From: Bacteroidota bacterium
GTDB lineage: Bacteria; Bacteroidota; Bacteroidia; Flavobacteriales; Flavobacteriaceae
Direction of reading: 5' to 3'
NCBI GenBank assembly: GCA_023427845.1
Contig: JAEYZX010000011.1
Span: 1 to 10,567 of the forward strand
DNA length: 10,567 nucleotides
The first letter of the stretch is position 1, and every line of letters begins with the position of its first letter. A model generated the notes under the pieces. It did not search any database. It was not told the DNA's origin and saw only the letters and a list, made by a program, of their open reading frames with translations. The position numbers were made by a program, and so were the translations under genes. This document shows positions 1 to 5,651 of the stretch, one piece after another.

Positions 1-117
1 ACGCCACACCGCCTGGTTTATCGGCGTATAGTCGTCATAATCCTGCGGCTTTATAAATTGCTTCAGATGCTTCGGCAGCCTGTCGATCAATGGGTTACTT
101 TCAAAAGCTTCAATCAT
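1..117 (-). CDS. phhA: Phenylalanine 4-monooxygenase (aromatic amino acid hydroxylase), N-terminal part, cut by the window edge
   Basis: Only the first 39 codons are present, read leftwards from the ATG at 115-117 and running off base 1 in frame. The peptide begins MIEAFESNPLIDRLP and ends with YTPINQAVWR. The run RLPKHLKQFIKPQDYDDYTP followed by NQAVWR matches, from memory, the start of flavobacterial biopterin-dependent phenylalanine hydroxylases, where the next residues are usually YVMRKN. The family converts phenylalanine to tyrosine in the cytoplasm using Fe(II), tetrahydropterin and O2; its iron-binding residues lie outside the window, so activity cannot be judged. The 60 bases upstream are A/T-rich with no Shine-Dalgarno site. 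A palindrome GTAAATTTAC (142-151) contains TAAATTTA, one base off the Bacteroidetes -7 box, and may be the promoter, but no matching -33 element was seen. Confidence 0.8.
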   Translation of the reverse strand, partial: MIEAFESNPLIDRLPKHLKQFIKPQDYDDYTPINQAVWR

Positions 118-193
118 GGTATTTTTCGTTGTTGTTGCCGCGTAAATTTACAAATTAAAGGCGCATTTCCTCTGAACAGAATCATAAATATTT

Positions 194-334
194 GAAGCTA
201 TTCCGGCTTTCCGCTTTAAGTTTTCTTGCACCGGCCACATTTTAAGCTCGTCAAATGTGCTTCTTTCAGTCGCAATTTTCCGCGATAAATGCAAACCGCT
301 GCTGCAAAAAGCTTTACGCTCCAATCCGGGCTAG
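194..334 (-). repeat. Probable flavobacterial dispersed intergenic repeat with two conserved ends
   Basis: Read on the minus strand, one end is CTAGCCCGGATTGGAGCG (317-334) and the other is AGCGGAAAGCCGGAATAGCTTC (194-215). From memory, this pair of ends flanks a variable hairpin in many intergenic regions of Flavobacterium genomes. Here the interior is about 100 bases and includes a 7-bp stem, CACATTT (236-242) with AAATGTG (253-259). I know no function or formal name for the family. Its membership rests on recall of the end motifs and not on a search. It does not look like a coding remnant. Confidence 0.5.
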
Positions 335-467
335 AGCGGCATGTAGTAATCATTAAAGGCCTTTTCAGCTTTGCGTGCATTGTCCTAAATTCTCGCATCG
401 GGGAAACCGTTTACAGCGTTCTCAATTGCTCGTGGGAAGGCGCCGATGTCTAAATCGAAAATACATG

Positions 468-575
468 ACCACCCCGGCGTTCCGCCACCCCTCCAGAGGA
501 GGGGATTTCCAAACCAACATGTTTATCTTATTAAAAATCCCCTCCTCTGGTGGGGTGCCCGCAGGGCGGGGTGGT
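468..575. repeat. Large imperfect inverted repeat, REP-like (CCACCCC...GAGGGGATT)
   Basis: The left arm (about 468-508) reads ACCACCCCGGC, then CCACCCCTCC, then GGAGGGGATTT. The right arm (about 534-575) is its imperfect reverse complement, with about 27 bases between. Each arm can also fold alone: CCCCTCC (488-494) pairs with GGAGGGG (498-504) around AGA, and GCCC (557-560) pairs with GGGC (564-567) around GCA. The G/C-rich arms contrast with the A/T-rich surroundings. Palindromes of this composition are common between genes in Bacteroidetes, from memory. There is no transposase gene here. Confidence 0.75.
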
Positions 576-608
576 TCAGTGAAACCATACCACGCAATAA
601 GCGAAAAT

Positions 609-637
609 AAAAAAGCCACAATAATGCGGCTTTTTTT
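609..637 (-). terminator. Intrinsic terminator, probably bidirectional, downstream of the DUF4136 gene
   Basis: AAAAAAGCC (609-617) is the exact reverse complement of GGCTTTTTT (628-636), around a 10-base loop. On the minus strand this gives a short G/C stem followed by a run of T, 50 bases after the DUF4136 stop codon. The symmetric A and T runs mean it could also stop transcription from the other side. Confidence 0.7.
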
Positions 638-686
638 GTTGATCGATAATATTTTTACGGTAAGGCCTGCCACAGATGCGAGCCGT

Positions 687-1217
687 CTACTTCTTGGAAG
701 GAGGATATTGTTCCAAAATCTCAGCTACAAACTCACGTATTCGCTTTTCTTTGTCGCCTGTATTTTGTGTCAGAACACCTGAACCTTCACCTTGCCAAAT
801 CAATTCTTTTTTCTTCGCGTCGATCAGGTCAATGAACAGCGTGCCTTCGGTATAGGACGAAACAGTTGTGCGGCCGCCCCACATGTATGGATTCCAGCCA
901 TAACCCCAACCATAACCCCATCCTGAGTTGAATTGATTAACATCGACCTGCTCGCGTGCTTTTGTGAAGATGTTTACGAGCAAATCAGGGTTTTCGCTTT
1001 TTGTAAAACCTTTTGCGACAAGTTCGTCTTCAATTGCGCGAAGAATACGTTTCTTGTCGAGGTCGGAAACTTCCACTTTGTCAATTCCGGTCTTGAAAAA
1101 GGCAAATGTTTTATATTGTGTGAAATCGACGTTTTTGTCGAAATCGGATGCCGTGCGTACCGATGAGCATGAGGTAAGCACCAACAGTAAAATCGGTAAT
1201 AATCTGAGTGTTTTCAT
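687..1217 (-). CDS. DUF4136 family lipoprotein
   Basis: The protein has 176 residues. It starts MKTLRLLPILLLVLTSC, a lipoprotein signal peptide with the lipobox LTSC and lipidated Cys17; no Asp follows the Cys, and an envelope location is expected. The mature part fits DUF4136: an early NVDFTQYKTFAF (29-40), a middle KKRILRAIEDELVAKGF (55-71) followed by NPDLLVNIF, and a late YTEGTLFIDLIDAKKKELIW (122-141) ahead of a helical C terminus. Between these is a Gly/Trp/Tyr-rich loop (about 98-115) encoded partly by two copies of an 11-base CCATAACCCCA unit, period 12 (898-920). The biochemical role of the family is unknown. The gene begins 79 bases after the hutU stop in the same direction with no terminator visible between, so read-through from hutU is possible; a terminator follows at 609-637. 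Confidence 0.88.
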   Translation of the reverse strand: MKTLRLLPILLLVLTSCSSVRTASDFDKNVDFTQYKTFAFFKTGIDKVEVSDLDKKRILRAIEDELVAKGFTKSENPDLLVNIFTKAREQVDVNQFNSGWGYGWGYGWNPYMWGGRTTVSSYTEGTLFIDLIDAKKKELIWQGEGSGVLTQNTGDKEKRIREFVAEILEQYPPSKK

Positions 1218-1296
1218 AGCGATGTGGATTAGTTGTTTACTTTAACTGCTTATGTGATGTGAATCCAAAATCATCTAAAGCAAACCAACCGATTCG

Positions 1297-3291
1297 CTAT
1301 AGATTCTCGAGAATGTCGTCGTCGACCAAATTAGGGATGGTAACTTTCAACAAAGGTTGCGTTTCCATCGCCCGTTTAATAGCAAATATCGCTTCGTCGT
1401 TCCGCGCCCAGCTTCTTCGTGATATTCCGTTGTTTACGTCCCAGAAAAGCATCGATTCGAGCCGCTTTGAAGCATCGTCTGAACCATCAAGAACCATACC
1501 AAATCCGCCATTAATTACTTCGCCCCAACCGACTCCGCCGCCGTTGTGAATGCTGACCCAGGTTGCCCCCCGGAAGCTGTCGCCAATCACATTCTGTATC
1601 GCCATGTCGGCAGTAAAACGGGAGCCGTCGTAGACGTTTGACGTTTCTCGGTAAGGTGAATCGGTTCCCGAGACGTCATGATGGTCACGTCCCAGCACGA
1701 CATAGCCGATTTCTCCTTTTTCAATCGCTTTATTGAATGCTTTTGCGATTTTGATCCGGCCTTCGGCATCGGCATAAAGAATTCGCGCCTGCGAACCAAC
1801 GACGAGCTTGTTTTGCTGTGCGCCCTTAATCCATTTGATGTTGTCCTGCATCTGCTGTTGGATTTCAGCCGGCGCTGTCCGTGCCATTTCCTCCAGAACA
1901 TTCGATGCAATATCGTCGGTCTTCTGTAAATCTTCCGGATTGCCCGATGTACAAACCCATCGGAAAGGGCCAAAACCAAAATCAAAACACATTGGTCCCA
2001 AAATATCCTGTACATAACTCGGATACCTGAAATCAATGCCGTTTGAAGCCATCACATCGGCACCGGCACGCGAACATTCCAATAGGAATGCGTTTCCGTA
2101 ATCAAAAAAGTAGGTGCCTTTTGCCGTATGATTGTTTACCGCAGCCGCATGCCTTCGCAGCGATTGTTGTACTTTTTGTTTGAAATTTTCGGGATTTTCC
2201 GCCATCAGCGTGTTCGATTCCTCAAAACTCAATCCGACAGGATAGTAACCTCCCGCCCACGGATTGTGGAGCGATGTTTGATCGGAACCCAAATCGACGT
2301 ACAGGTTTTCTGAATCGAATTTTTCCCAAACATCGACCACGTTTCCTAGATACGCGATCGATACAACTTCGCGGTGTGATTTCGCCAACTTCACGCGGGC
2401 GACCAGTTCATTTAAATCGGACACAATTTCATCGACCCAACCCTGCGAATGACGCGTGTGGGCTGCTTTTGGGTTGACTTCGGCGCAGACCGTAATACAG
2501 CCGGCAATATTCCCTGCTTTTGGCTGCGCGCCACTCATTCCGCCCAGACCCGAAGTGACGAACAATTTTCCGGTCAGGTCTTCGCCTTGCTTTGCAATTT
2601 TCCGCCCTGCGTTCAATACCGTGATCGTCGTTCCGTGAACGATTCCCTGCGGCCCGATGTACATATAGCTTCCGGCGGTCATTTGTCCGTACTGCGTAAC
2701 GCCAAGCGCATTGAATTTTTCCCAATCGTCGGGTTTGGAATAATTCGGGATCATCATTCCGTTGGTGACTACCACGCGCGGCGCATCTTTGTGCGATGGA
2801 AAAAGTCCCATCGGATGGCCGGAATAGATCGTAAGGGTCTGCTCGTTGGTCATTTCCGACAGGTATTTCATTGTGAGCAGGTATTGTGCCCAGTTCTGGA
2901 AGACGGCGCCGTTTCCGCCATAGGTGATCAATTCGTGCGGATGCTGAGCGACTGCATAATCGAGGTTGTTCTGAATCATCAGCATTATCGCTTTTGCCTG
3001 TTCGCTTTTACCGGGATATTCTGATAACGGCCTCGCTTTCATTTCATAATCGGGACGCAAACGGTACATGTAGATACGTCCGTACGTATTGAGTTCGTCC
3101 ATGAATTCGGCCGCAAGTTCGGCATGGTCTTTTGGATCAAAATACCGAAGAGCATTGCGTACTGCAAGTTTCTTTTCGTCGGGCGACAGGATTTCCTTGC
3201 GTTTTGGCGCATGATTGATGTTGGTATCGTAAGGCTTTGGTTTCGGCAGGGGATTTGGTATGCCGAGTTGTATTTGTTGTTTAAACGTCAT
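1297..3291 (-). CDS. hutU: Urocanate hydratase (urocanase), long form
   Basis: This cytoplasmic enzyme, with tightly bound NAD+, converts urocanate to 4-imidazolone-5-propanoate, the second step of histidine breakdown. At 664 residues it belongs to the long form, like the roughly 676-residue animal enzyme, and not the roughly 555-residue Pseudomonas type. Motifs run through the whole length: YGGNGAVFQNW (124-134), GQMTAGSYMYIGPQGIVHGT (202-221), the NAD-binding region GLGGMSGAQPKAGNIAG (248-264), GRDHHDVSGTDSPYRET (534-550) and HNGGGVGWGEVINGG (582-596). No frameshift or internal stop is seen, so it should be active. The ATG at 3289-3291 gives a normal N terminus. No hutH, hutI or formimidoyl-glutamate enzyme lies next to it. 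The upstream region contains a perfect inverted repeat (3311-3400). Within its left arm, on the minus strand, TATATTTA preceded by TTG at about 17 bases is a weak promoter candidate. Confidence 0.97.
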   Translation of the reverse strand: MTFKQQIQLGIPNPLPKPKPYDTNINHAPKRKEILSPDEKKLAVRNALRYFDPKDHAELAAEFMDELNTYGRIYMYRLRPDYEMKARPLSEYPGKSEQAKAIMLMIQNNLDYAVAQHPHELITYGGNGAVFQNWAQYLLTMKYLSEMTNEQTLTIYSGHPMGLFPSHKDAPRVVVTNGMMIPNYSKPDDWEKFNALGVTQYGQMTAGSYMYIGPQGIVHGTTITVLNAGRKIAKQGEDLTGKLFVTSGLGGMSGAQPKAGNIAGCITVCAEVNPKAAHTRHSQGWVDEIVSDLNELVARVKLAKSHREVVSIAYLGNVVDVWEKFDSENLYVDLGSDQTSLHNPWAGGYYPVGLSFEESNTLMAENPENFKQKVQQSLRRHAAAVNNHTAKGTYFFDYGNAFLLECSRAGADVMASNGIDFRYPSYVQDILGPMCFDFGFGPFRWVCTSGNPEDLQKTDDIASNVLEEMARTAPAEIQQQMQDNIKWIKGAQQNKLVVGSQARILYADAEGRIKIAKAFNKAIEKGEIGYVVLGRDHHDVSGTDSPYRETSNVYDGSRFTADMAIQNVIGDSFRGATWVSIHNGGGVGWGEVINGGFGMVLDGSDDASKRLESMLFWDVNNGISRRSWARNDEAIFAIKRAMETQPLLKVTIPNLVDDDILENL

Positions 3292-3310
3292 TTATCTTAA
3301 TTATTAAATA

Positions 3311-3400
3311 TAACAATTTAGAAATGTGCCAATGGGATTTGTTGTTCAATGGAATTACCTTTAAAACTCATTGTTACATTTTCACATTTCTAAATTGTTA
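3311..3400. repeat. Perfect 18-bp inverted repeat in front of hutU, with 12-base periodic units
   Basis: The left arm 3311-3328 (TAACAATTTAGAAATGTG) is the exact reverse complement of the right arm 3383-3400, with a 54-base spacer. The right side also shows period-12 units: ATTGTTACATTT (3370-3381), TCACATTTCTAA (3382-3393) and ATTGTTACATTG (3394-3405), an A-B-A pattern. The spacer repeats CAATGG twice. The right arm contains the TAA stop codon of the DUF5522 gene (3398-3400), and the left arm lies within the hutU leader or promoter. Similar A/T-rich palindromes occur between genes in Flavobacterium, from memory. A transcript of this stretch could form a long stem, but there is no adjacent T run. 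Confidence 0.85.
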
Positions 3401-3559
3401 CATTGATTTTTTATCAAACCCATACGGGCAGTGTCTGCATCCGCTTCGGCAGCAATAACCGCGTTTCAGGTGGTATTTCTCGGTGAAAACCTTGTAGCCT
3501 TCAGGCGTCAGGTAATAGTCTTCGCCTTCGATGAGTTTATTTTCGTTATTTTCGTCCAC
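3398..3559 (-). CDS. DUF5522 family small Cys-rich protein
   Basis: This is a 53-residue protein with a GTG start at 3557-3559. It reads VDENNENKLIEGEDYY, then LTPEGYKVFTEKYHLKRGYC, then CRSGCRHCPYGFDKKSM. The C-terminal GYCCRSGCRHCPYG (34-47) has four Cys and one His in CC-x3-C-x2-C spacing, as expected for a small metal-binding site. The segment GEDYYLTPEGYKVFTEKYHLKRGYCC is what I recall of DUF5522. No function is established to my knowledge. An in-frame stop lies four codons upstream of the GTG, so no longer ATG start is possible. An ATG one base out of phase (3559-3561) opens only a 17-codon frame. A TAAATTTG box ends four bases upstream of the GTG, so the message is probably leaderless. 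The gene is divergent from the HERIH protein and co-directional with hutU. Confidence 0.83.
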   Translation of the reverse strand: MDENNENKLIEGEDYYLTPEGYKVFTEKYHLKRGYCCRSGCRHCPYGFDKKSM

Positions 3560-3563
3560 ATTG

Positions 3564-3571
3564 CAAATTTA
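3564..3571 (-). promoter_or_regulatory. Bacteroidetes -7 box TAAATTTG for the DUF5522 gene
   Basis: On the minus strand TAAATTTG matches the Bacteroidetes sigma-ABfr -7 consensus TAnnTTTG exactly. Only four bases (CAAT) separate it from the GTG, so transcription should begin at or next to the start codon. I see no clear TTTG -33 element at the usual distance. Confidence 0.5.
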
Positions 3572-3577
3572 AGAAAA

Positions 3578-3904
3578 ATGATTCCCATTGTGGCGAGATA
3601 TTTAGTTCCGAAAAGATACCGCGGATTTGCGGTATTCCCATTCGTGATCGTTCGCGAAAAAGCCGACCGCGATGACGCGATTATGATGAACCACGAGCGG
3701 ATCCATTTACGGCAGCAGCTTGAAATGCTAATCCTTCCGTTTTTTGTTTGGTATGTTGCCGAGTATATGATACGGCTTACAATTTTTTGTAACCGGCACA
3801 AAGCATACCGCAGCATCAGTTTTGAAAAGGAAGCGTATCAAAATGAAAAAGACCTTGACTATTTAAAGAAAAGGCCTTTTTGGAGGTTTTTGTGGTTTTT
3901 ATAG
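3578..3904 (+). CDS. Small membrane-associated protein with an HExxH motif, conserved hypothetical of Flavobacteriaceae
   Basis: The protein has 108 residues from the ATG at 3578-3580. An upstream in-frame ATG (3431) would run antisense through the DUF5522 gene and is rejected. The sequence starts MIPIVARYLVPKRYRGFAVF. It has NHERIHLRQQ (38-47) with HERIH as an HExxH zinc-site motif, then a hydrophobic segment (about 50-70, LILPFFVWYVAEYMIRLTIF). SFEKEAYQNEKDLDYLKKRP follows (81-100), where Glu83 or Glu85 could be a third metal ligand, and an aromatic tail FWRFLWFL ends the protein. I recall short proteins of this pattern across Flavobacteriaceae, annotated as hypothetical. HExxH next to a membrane helix recalls M56/BlaR1-type peptidases, but the protein is far too short for a normal one. 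Function is unknown and peptidase activity is only an inference. It ends nine bases from the convergent 525-residue gene. Confidence 0.8.
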   Translation: MIPIVARYLVPKRYRGFAVFPFVIVREKADRDDAIMMNHERIHLRQQLEMLILPFFVWYVAEYMIRLTIFCNRHKAYRSISFEKEAYQNEKDLDYLKKRPFWRFLWFL

Positions 3905-3913
3905 TATACGATG

Positions 3914-5491
3914 TTATTCTTTATTTTCAGATTCGGAAATCGGTTTAATTGCAGAATTTTTAGTGTCGTGCACAATAAACCCAGAAGGCAATAAAGACGG
4001 TGTGGGGTTCTTCTTCTGATCTTGTTGGAATTTTACATTTTCCTCATAGTCGATCGGTGGCGGCGTCGCATACTGATTATATTTACGGGTATCGCCGTTA
4101 CCCCAAATTAAGTCATTGCCGAAGCGATGATCTTGGAAGTGTAGTCTTTTTGCCATGATTCTATACGAAAATGAAATATTTGAGGTTCCTCCCTGTTTCT
4201 CAACAACCGTAAATCCATCGGTACCCGGAATTACATATAATCCTTTCGAATCTCCTTCTTCCTGTAGGAAAACACTCATTGGATGTTGTTCATCCACATA
4301 GATTGTTTCCAAAAATAACGGATCTAACTTTACTGTAACAGTACCGTTAATGAGTTTTGCGCGTCCAATATCTTCAAACCAAACTTCGGGTGATTCCGTC
4401 ACATACAAAAGTTGGTTTCCTTTGCTGGTTCCTACACTAGCTGATTTTGTTCCGTTTGCAACTGCATGATTACCATTAAAATATCCGCTGAACGATTGAT
4501 TGTTTGCCCTCCAGCCCATTACAGCTACATCATTGTCTCCACTAGGAACCCCACCGCCAAAAGCAATGCCCATTACTCCGATACCCCATGCAGCCGCATT
4601 ATATGATCCCTGAACACCAATCTGTCGATTATAGAATCCTGAGTTTGACTCTCCTTTAACACCAATTCTTATACCTGCTGCCGTAGCAGAGTTGATTCCA
4701 AAAACACCACCACCATTCACTGCATTACTAACACCTTCAATTGCCGAATATGCATTGGCTGTACTGGAGTTTTGCGCATAAATCGCTGAACCGGTAGTTT
4801 GGGCATTATAACCGTTTATAGCGTAGTTATTAGTGGCACTTGTTGTGGCTGAAAATAAATCGCCAGCCACCGGAGCCGGATTATTAACGGAGACTTGCCC
4901 GTTTGCCAGGATTCTCAATCTATCGGTTGATGAGGTTGAAAAACCTAAAATATTAGCTCCTATCCTATACATCCCCATTGTTGAACCAGTAGGACCATTC
5001 CATGAATATGCAGGTTGCGATGCAATACCGTCACCATGGCTACGAAGTCGTCCATTATTGGTAAAAGTAAATCGTTCACTATTATTTGTCCGCACTCGAA
5101 AATCCTGATTAGACGTTGTTCCAATGAATTCAGTCCCAGGATCTGTTACCGTATTCCCTGAAAGCGACCATTGTCTTGTGGTATCGCCGCCTAAAGCTGT
5201 CCAAGTCGGATGCGTATAATAATAGAATCCAGGCGTTACGTTGTTGGGTGCCACTCCGGCAGTAGCGGTATTCCAGACGAGTGTTCCGTTTACGACGTTT
5301 CCGCCCTGCGGATTGATCACGGTAGCGACGTCTGTTTTTGAAGTCAGCGCAACCCTCGGAATTACCACTCCGCTATTGGTTGATTCCACATCAAATGCCC
5401 CCTGCGGAGTTGTGGTGCCAATTCCGACCTGAGCGACACTTCCCGTAAATACAAAAAGAAAAAATGCTAGGTGTTTGTAATTCAATGTCAT
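3914..5491 (-). CDS. Exported GIGTTTPQ-type surface protein, tail-fibre-like
   Basis: The protein has 525 residues. A signal peptide (1-21, ending FTGSVAQ) is followed by VGIGTTTPQGAFDVES (22-37), the N-terminal pattern of many flavobacterial surface proteins, with VVIPRVALTSKTD after it. Residues about 126-202 carry tail-fibre-like sequence (RVRTNNSERFTFTNNG; GSTMGMYRIGANILGFST; RLRILANGQVSV). Residues about 220-345 are Gly/Ala/Asn-rich repeats of the form GVxG (GGVFGINS, IGVKGES, IGVQGSY, IGVMGIA), suggesting a beta-helix or fibre. Residues about 366-450 (SPEVWFEDIG, LDPLFLETIYVDEQHP, GDSKGLYVIPG, FSYRIMAKR) match a C-terminal domain I have seen in many unannotated bacterial proteins. The tail (452-525) is polar with no T9SS sorting domain, so attachment is unclear. 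The stretch coding for the N-terminal ~100 residues looks G/C-richer than the rest. It is divergent from the T9SS cargo gene; adhesion or matrix function is only a guess. Confidence 0.8.
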   Translation of the reverse strand: MTLNYKHLAFFLFVFTGSVAQVGIGTTTPQGAFDVESTNSGVVIPRVALTSKTDVATVINPQGGNVVNGTLVWNTATAGVAPNNVTPGFYYYTHPTWTALGGDTTRQWSLSGNTVTDPGTEFIGTTSNQDFRVRTNNSERFTFTNNGRLRSHGDGIASQPAYSWNGPTGSTMGMYRIGANILGFSTSSTDRLRILANGQVSVNNPAPVAGDLFSATTSATNNYAINGYNAQTTGSAIYAQNSSTANAYSAIEGVSNAVNGGGVFGINSATAAGIRIGVKGESNSGFYNRQIGVQGSYNAAAWGIGVMGIAFGGGVPSGDNDVAVMGWRANNQSFSGYFNGNHAVANGTKSASVGTSKGNQLLYVTESPEVWFEDIGRAKLINGTVTVKLDPLFLETIYVDEQHPMSVFLQEEGDSKGLYVIPGTDGFTVVEKQGGTSNISFSYRIMAKRLHFQDHRFGNDLIWGNGDTRKYNQYATPPPIDYEENVKFQQDQKKNPTPSLLPSGFIVHDTKNSAIKPISESENKE

Positions 5492-5586
5492 GCGAAAAAA
5501 ATTTGCGGTTAGTTAAAATTTAAGATTTTCATCGACCATCGGTTTGAAATAATCGATGAACTGCGTAAACAATTAAATTATGTTTA

Positions 5587-5594
5587 TAACTTTG
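5587..5594 (+). promoter_or_regulatory. Candidate -7 box TAACTTTG for the T9SS cargo gene
   Basis: TAACTTTG is an exact match to TAnnTTTG, placed 57 bases before the ATG at 5652. No good -33 element was found at the expected distance; the nearest TTTG upstream (5543-5546) is too far away. Confidence 0.4.
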
Positions 5595-5651
5595 ATAAAA
5601 ATATGTTATTATTCTCTACAAATTTATATTTTTATTGCAAATATCCTAATC

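Larger units (their letters stand above)
118..686. other. Gene-free stretch of 569 bases with two repeat elements and a terminator
   Basis: This stretch lies upstream of the phenylalanine hydroxylase gene and downstream of the DUF4136 gene, both on the minus strand. It holds a repeat-like element with recognisable ends (194-334), a large imperfect inverted repeat (468-575) and an intrinsic terminator (609-637). Open frames here (for example 216-398 and 422-673 minus, 375-782 plus) cross these repeats and give compositionally odd peptides with no family resemblance, so I call no gene. No tRNA or other structured RNA gene was recognised. Confidence 0.7.

Noticed and set aside
216..398. A 60-codon minus-strand frame in the gene-free stretch
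   Set aside because: It overlaps the repeat element at 194-334, has no family resemblance and no convincing start signals.
375..473. A minus-strand frame reading FDLDIGAFPRAIENAV and ending at NGFPDARI followed by a stop
   Set aside because: It looks protein-like over about 25 residues but has no start in the frame, begins inside the repeat arm and ends at a stop; a remnant gene cannot be shown.
375..782. A 135-codon plus-strand frame crossing the inverted repeat
   Set aside because: It runs through the REP-like arms and the terminator and then antisense into the DUF4136 gene, so its peptide is an artefact of repeats.
898..920. Short tandem repeat CCATAACCCCA as a CRISPR-like or regulatory array
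   Set aside because: There are only two units, and they encode the Gly/Trp/Tyr-rich loop of the DUF4136 protein in frame.
1303..1314. Perfect palindrome ATTCTCGAGAAT near the end of hutU
   Set aside because: It has no loop and lies in codons for the hutU C terminus, with no T run; it is likely chance.
1587..2036. Long frames overlapping hutU in other phases
   Set aside because: They are shadows of a well-conserved, full-length hutU frame.
3431..3577. N-terminal extension of the HERIH protein gene to an upstream ATG
   Set aside because: This part is antisense to the DUF5522 gene and its translation has no resemblance to relatives; the ATG at 3578 is the natural start.
3869..3882. A/T-flanked GGCC palindrome at the end of the HERIH gene as a shared terminator for the convergent pair
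   Set aside because: The palindrome has almost no loop and lies inside the coding sequence, so a stable terminator hairpin is unlikely.
5580..5651. Longer start for the T9SS cargo protein
   Set aside because: It adds 24 hydrophobic residues before a complete signal peptide and begins upstream of the likely promoter box.
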